Below, in pieces: positions 59,104-64,000 of a stretch of 64,000 nt of DNA; position 1 is the first letter of the stretch, and each line of letters opens with the position of its first letter. The stretch covers positions 43,838,117 through 43,902,116 of the forward strand of contig CM054113.1 in the NCBI GenBank assembly GCA_028673005.1, in the 5' to 3' direction. The translations under genes were made by a program, and so were the position numbers. The stretch is from Tanypteryx hageni. Lineage: Eukaryota; Arthropoda; Insecta; Odonata; Petaluridae. The notes beneath the pieces were generated by a model. The model had not been told where the DNA came from, did no database searches, and was given only the letters and a program-made list of their open reading frames with translations.

Positions 59104-60156
59104 GGCAGGACAATAATCGCACCCGAAGTGAATTCCCTGCGACATTTATATTATAATCACAATGTGTTTATGGAATAGAACGCATGTATCTTTTATATAT
59201 CAATTAACTAAGTCACCGTCGCTTCCAAGTCAGTGCATATATCAATGAATACTGTACCTTTCTATGGCACATAACCAACTAAATATATACAAAATATACG
59301 AATGCATTGAATTAGGACACGGGATAAGAGTAGGAGATTATCTTCTTGGAAATCGTTAGTTTTGGAAGCCCAAAACGAACGAGGGCCTTTCCTTTTCGCA
59401 AGTGCGGGCAGAAACCATTAAAAAAACATTCAATAAACGATTTACCCGCTACAACTAGACCACCTCTCCGCCTCAACGGAACGGAACCGAATGAGCGTCG
59501 TAAGAGTGCGAACCATCCTTTTAGTCACGCCGAGGTGGCGACAAAACTGCCGAATAAAAAGGTGGTCAACGGTCACCCGAAGATTCGTCCTTCAAGGTCC
59601 GGCGACTACGCGGATGGCGTGACCGATCTCTTCCCTTCTCAATACATCCTCCTTCATTTTGCTCCCCTTTCCTCCCCCCCCCCCCTTCGAAGCTTTATCT
59701 CCTCTCCCCTCCCCCGCACACCAAGCACCTCCTCTAACTCTTCCAAAAAAGAGGGCTTTGCCACGTAATCATTGGAGCGCGGTGGTGTTTGCGCCCTTTG
59801 GCAGGTGCTGTAAACTACGCAATACGCTGCCGTGAAAAATAAAAACAGCATGCGAGCCCATTCAGCAGTTTTCTAATCATACGCTATGGACTTCCTTAAT
59901 CTCTACAAATATGGCGTACCATTTTTCGCTTAATCAGTCTTTTCAAGCCTCATAGATCTATTTTCATTAATGTAAATAGCCATGTTTCACTAAAAAGATA
60001 TTATGACTTCGAATTAAAATAATTATCTCATTTTATTATTAATCCTAATTTCTTTTAAGAATTACGTACTAACAATGTATTTAGAATTATCGCCTAGGTT
60101 CGCTATGTACGTTGGTTAAACGAGGAATGATTTATGAAATAGAGCGTTGAAATGAA
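59104..60156. other. Intergenic stretch, no gene seen
   Basis: GC-richer at 59450-59720 with a C-run of 11 near 59676-59686. The 140-codon frame at 59346-59768 has no recognisable domain and ends in low-complexity Ser/Pro. Confidence 0.4.
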
Positions 60157-60297
60157 AAAGTACGTTTCTCCAACAGCCACAAAAAAGGTTCATTCTTTTT
60201 TTAGGTCCTACTATCGGTGAATCACCATTGATCCAGGTACATTTTCGACGAAATCTGGTATGCCCAACCTCTTTATGGCTATTGGAGAAACATTTTT
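60157..60297. mobile_element. ~140-bp inverted-repeat mini-element
   Basis: The left arm GTTTCTCCAACAGCCACAAA and the reverse complement of the right arm, GTTTCTCCAATAGCCATAAA, match well, and GAGGTT/AAGGTT continues inside. The arm motif CCAAYAGCCAYAA is shared with the centre of the element at 51571-51655 and with 20480. No target duplication is certain. Confidence 0.6.
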
Positions 60298-63200
60298 TCA
60301 ATTTGATTTCATCCTCAAAGTGAGCTTGGGTATTTTTTATGGAATAAAATAGAATGTAATTTCACATAGTAAATTTTTGTTTATATTGAAAATGTCTTCG
60401 ATACCCCAAATATTTATTTTTCACAAATTCCTCTGTCGTCCATTAGAAGCTACTTCTTCACAGTATACATGAACTTTCTTGCCATCCTTCCAAAAGTTAC
60501 GCAATTTGACCCTTAAACTTCTTGTATTAAAACCACCACAACTAAATTCTCCCTAGTTATTTTAATTTAATGCTCAGATTTCAGCGCCAAAAAGTATTTA
60601 GACATGACTTTCGTTTATATATCTCAGAATCTCTTGGATTTTGCTGATGTAAGATTTTATGCGACCCGCAACCTCCAATGCGTTCGTAACCTTCAATGAG
60701 GCCTACCATGTGGTAAGGTTTACCGACCCCTGGTGTAAGAATTTTCAACTGCGTATATTCGGGTGAAGCCGTCGTAAATTTCGATCCGTTACTCTTTCTG
60801 AAAGCACTTTTCGATCCTCTTCGGAGTTGATGACTTAATTCCTCTAAAAAATAACAGTTATGCAAAATTAATCGTTATGGAAGAGGGGGAGGAGAGAGAA
60901 AAGAGGGGAGGGGGAAAAAAGAGGGAGACAAAAAAAGTCTCGATAACCATCGATGAATCATGGCGCTAATGGAGTCCTCAGGTTATAAATATGGTGGAAG
61001 AAGATGTGGTCGTGCATTGGTGATGGAGACGACAGGCGAATGGCGGCGAAAACATCGCCCGTGACCCGAGAGAGTCTCGAAAGATCCGCGTTTTGTTTAC
61101 TAATGAAGGCGTCTCTCTCTCTCTCTCCCTCTCTCTCTTGCTTCCATTAAGCTCACTCAGCTCACTCGCTTTAATTTCCTGCTCGATTTTTTGTTTCAGC
61201 CTCCGAAGCAAAATTCGCATAATCTTTTTTCTCCTGTCTTCTCGTCGTTCTCGTCGCCGCCTTCCGTTTAGCGTTCGCAAACTTTGATTCGATACAAAAC
61301 AACACAAATCGTAAGTCATCTCCTAAACAATGAATAAATTTTCTAGGAGACTATTTTCTTTAAGTCACTGATTGGATGTTGTGAATGTGTTAATAAAGGC
61401 TGCTCTTATCTCCTCGCGTATAATATCAGCGCGAGTTCGATTCAAGGAGATCTATCTTAGTTGATTTAATCTAAACAGGGAAGAATGTAGGACAGGTTTT
61501 TTATTAGTTTAAAAACATTTTGGATTTAAGTACAAATTCCTTTTTCAATGGAACTTATGTCCGACTAAAATATCGAAGTTTTATTGCTGAGGTGAATCAA
61601 ATCGATTCTGAATTAACTTAAAAGTATGTTTATGGTTATAAAAAACGCCCGTTTTTCAATTTTTACGTTCAACCTCCATGACTATTTCACAGATTTTTCC
61701 CAATTGAGCTGAAAATGACATGCAATTAATGTAAGGCATGAAATTCTTTTGAGCAAGGAATAACTCGATTCTTCATCAACTGAGTTTTCGTACGCAACTG
61801 CTTTTTTGTTTTGTGTTTCAAAAAGTTGTTGAGTCCCGCCAATTGGGAAGAGTTAACGGGATGGAGTCTGAATGAGTAATTAGTATAACGAGTAACTATA
61901 TCGAGCGTCAGTCAGAGATGTTTACAACACATTCCTTTCATTATTGGTCGATAGTGGCGTTTTTTGCAATATTATAATATAGCATACCTACGTAGTACTT
62001 TATCCAAATGGTAAAGTTGTGATTTAATGATAAATTGCATTTTTTTTATTGAACAAATTTATATTAGGGCAAAAACTGTAACAAGACAAGACACAAGAAA
62101 CTGGCCCCGTGTATCGCTCGTAAAGGGTGACTTAACATCACTAAACTACTCTAAATAAATATAAATTGAAAAATAATACTTGTAAAAATATACCTGATAT
62201 TTTTATTAATATAGTCTTTGTTAGGCTATATTTCTTAAGGTATTTTTTTATTTTTGGTGTTCTTATCCTGAACAAACCCAAAGTTCTCCATTAACGGGCG
62301 TTTGCAAAGAAACAATCTGTTATGAACATTCAATATGCTTGAACAATTTTCTTGAGAACAATGAATTACAATGAATATGTAATATTCTCTTTTTATGTCA
62401 TAATATAAAAATTAATATTGAAATATAGAATAAAATCAACTTGCAAGCTAATAATTATACCAAATTATTATTCGTGTTTTTTTTAATTTACGACGTTTGT
62501 TGCGTATAATACTGATTTTATGCTGATATAAATGTTTCTTAATAGAATAATAACGCTGTTATCATATCACATATCTTTTTAAATTACTTTTTGGAGCGTT
62601 TCATTTCCACAAAAATTTTGAATTTGGCTATATTTTTTAGGGAATAGTTAGGAGGTGTCATTGCCTCCTCGGTAAAAAGAAGCGAAGAATTTTTAAGTCG
62701 TAAAAACAATACAAATGTAAAATCTAACCCCTCAACTTTTGTTCTCTTTCTGGTATTAAGTAACCTGCGAAAAAAGGCGATAATGAGGCAAAATAATAGA
62801 ATCACTGGAGCGAGCGCGCGCGCCCCACGACGCCACGGGTACAGCCAGCTCACGGATTCCCAGTTTGTGACGGAGTAACTTTTATAGAACTGACACCACT
62901 CGTAGCAGGATTTCCGCTGCGGAACCGGAAAGCAAAAAGCCCCTCAGCAGATGGGAATCTTTAACATTGTGCAGCGAAGTGGAGGAATCGGAGACGGAGT
63001 TATATGATTGGTCGGTGTGTAAGGGTTCCGAGAGAAAGGAAGGCTCGAAGGGCGGGAGGGGGGAGGGATGAGGGGAGAGGGGGAGAGATGAGAGAATCGG
63101 AAGGGTTACCGCGTCGGATGATGGCAAGAGGGACGGCGGGGGGGTCAAGGTCACCTGCTTCCCGCATTCCTTTGGTGTGACTAGTGTGATCTTTCGACTC

Positions 63201-64000
63201 CGTCCTTTTTTAGGATGGCACATTTCTCCCCCTTTTTTCTCTATCCCTCTTTCTCTCCCTCTCTCCTCACCCTCTTCTTCCCAACCCCATCTCTTTCCCT
63301 CTCCTCACTCTCTTCTCCCCAACTCCCTCTCTCTCTCCCTTTCTCTCTCTCTCTCCCTCTCTCTCTCCTCACCCTCTTCTTCTCAACTCCTTTTCTCCTT
63401 TCGCTTTCCTCTCCCCATAACTCATTTCTCTCTGGCCTTCCCTTACGTTTCCTGTCCTATCCTTTCCTACACTCTATTACTCTTGACAATGTTTTTAGAA
63501 AAAGCTAGTTACAATCCCCCTTTCTTAGTTTCCTCCGCGGCTAATCCCGGACAATACTTTTACTTCATTCTTTTCCATTTCCGGTAGCCTTGCTCGTCCT
63601 AGTCGTTTCCATGATCATTTCCTTCACCTTCAGTAAATCCTAGACTTTTGATTCTTCATGTCTATTATTTCCTAGGGAAATCGTCTTGCGTTTCCTCCTC
63701 CCCTATTCTGTTTGCTCCTTCAGCTTATCACAGTCTTTCCCTCCCTCCTCTTCAATTCTTCTCCGTCTTTCTCTCCTTCTACCCTTCTATCGTTTCGTAT
63801 CCCATTCTCTGTCTGCCATTTTTCATGAGAGTCTCTCTCTTAAATATTCACCGCATACCACTTTCATCCACATCTTTTCCGTTTTCTCTATCGTCTGTTC
63901 ACATCTCTTTCTCCTGTTGCATTCCATTTCAGCCTTTCCTCCCTATATAATATTTTTCCTATTTCTCTTTCCCAGGATACATTTCTCCATTATTTTATTT
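60298..64000. other. Intergenic stretch with CT/GA tracts and a GC-richer patch
   Basis: Purine-rich at 60880-60930, (CT)n at 61113-61140, AT-rich from 61300 to 62780, a GC/CpG-richer patch at 62800-63200 including a GCGCGCGC run, then CT-rich low-complexity DNA at 63230-63420 and, less strictly, 63690-63960. The minus strand at 62040-62080 ends TTCAATAAAAAAAA, which could be an old retroposon or transcript 3' end. No gene was recognised. Confidence 0.4.

Noticed and set aside
59346..59768. 140-codon open frame on the plus strand
   Set aside because: It has no recognisable domain. The end is Ser/Pro low-complexity over a C-rich run, and the composition is not clearly coding.
62040..62080. 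Minus-strand TTCAATAAAAAAAA as a gene polyadenylation site
   Set aside because: AATAAA with an A-run is common in AT-rich DNA, and no coding region lies upstream on that strand.

Overview
This window looks like gene-poor DNA from a large arthropod, most likely insect, genome. It is AT-rich, has no operons, and contains no convincing complete host gene. It holds many microsatellites, long one-sided CT- or GA-rich tracts, and relics of transposons typical of insects. The species cannot be named from the sequence alone. No rRNA gene, genuine tRNA gene or CRISPR array was seen.

The dominant features are two full-length copies, equal in length (3269 bp), of an RTE-clade non-LTR retrotransposon (LINE). 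One is at 12774-16042 (+) and the other at 28295-31563 (-). Their predicted proteins read the same from end to end, with intact endonuclease and reverse transcriptase motifs, so the family was active recently. Both copies begin with a tRNA-like segment carrying good Pol III A and B boxes, followed by an A-run. Both end in a (GAT)n tail behind a small UACG-loop hairpin, and both lie inside (TA)n repeats. A third young copy is only an internal piece (10646-11826). Four older relatives are degraded 3' pieces (46-320, 49834-50230, 58993-59103 and, doubtfully, 51380-51534).

Around them is a mobile-element graveyard. There are four relics of mariner/IS630-type DNA transposons. Two are short elements with terminal inverted repeats (TIRs): 323-864 keeps the C-terminal part of a transposase, and 12043-12656 keeps an N-terminal helix-turn-helix domain. 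Two are directly repeated N-terminal pieces (22327-22702 and 27835-28280). Other relics are a Jockey-type reverse transcriptase pseudogene (17720-18945, -), a tRNA-derived SINE with a 10-bp target duplication (22840-23166, -), a 93-bp hAT-type MITE with an 8-bp target duplication (41455-41547), a TIR element with a G-rich minisatellite inside it (about 23530-24450), and two small inverted-repeat elements sharing a motif (51571-51655 and 60157-60297).

Layout: 0-9.5 kb, relics plus GC/CpG-richer and GA/CT tracts; 9.5-16 kb, TA repeats, LINE pieces, MITE and LINE copy 1; 16-28.3 kb, Jockey, SINE, minisatellite and mariner relics; 28.3-31.6 kb, LINE copy 2; 31.6-52 kb, mostly featureless AT-rich DNA with a few small repeats; 52.3-53.5 kb, a CT-rich satellite containing a 449-bp tandem duplication; 53.5-64 kb, mostly featureless. 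The only hint of a host gene is a weak BTB/BACK-like exon candidate near 9820-9957 and CpG-richer stretches at 6.3-6.9 kb and 62.8-63.2 kb.
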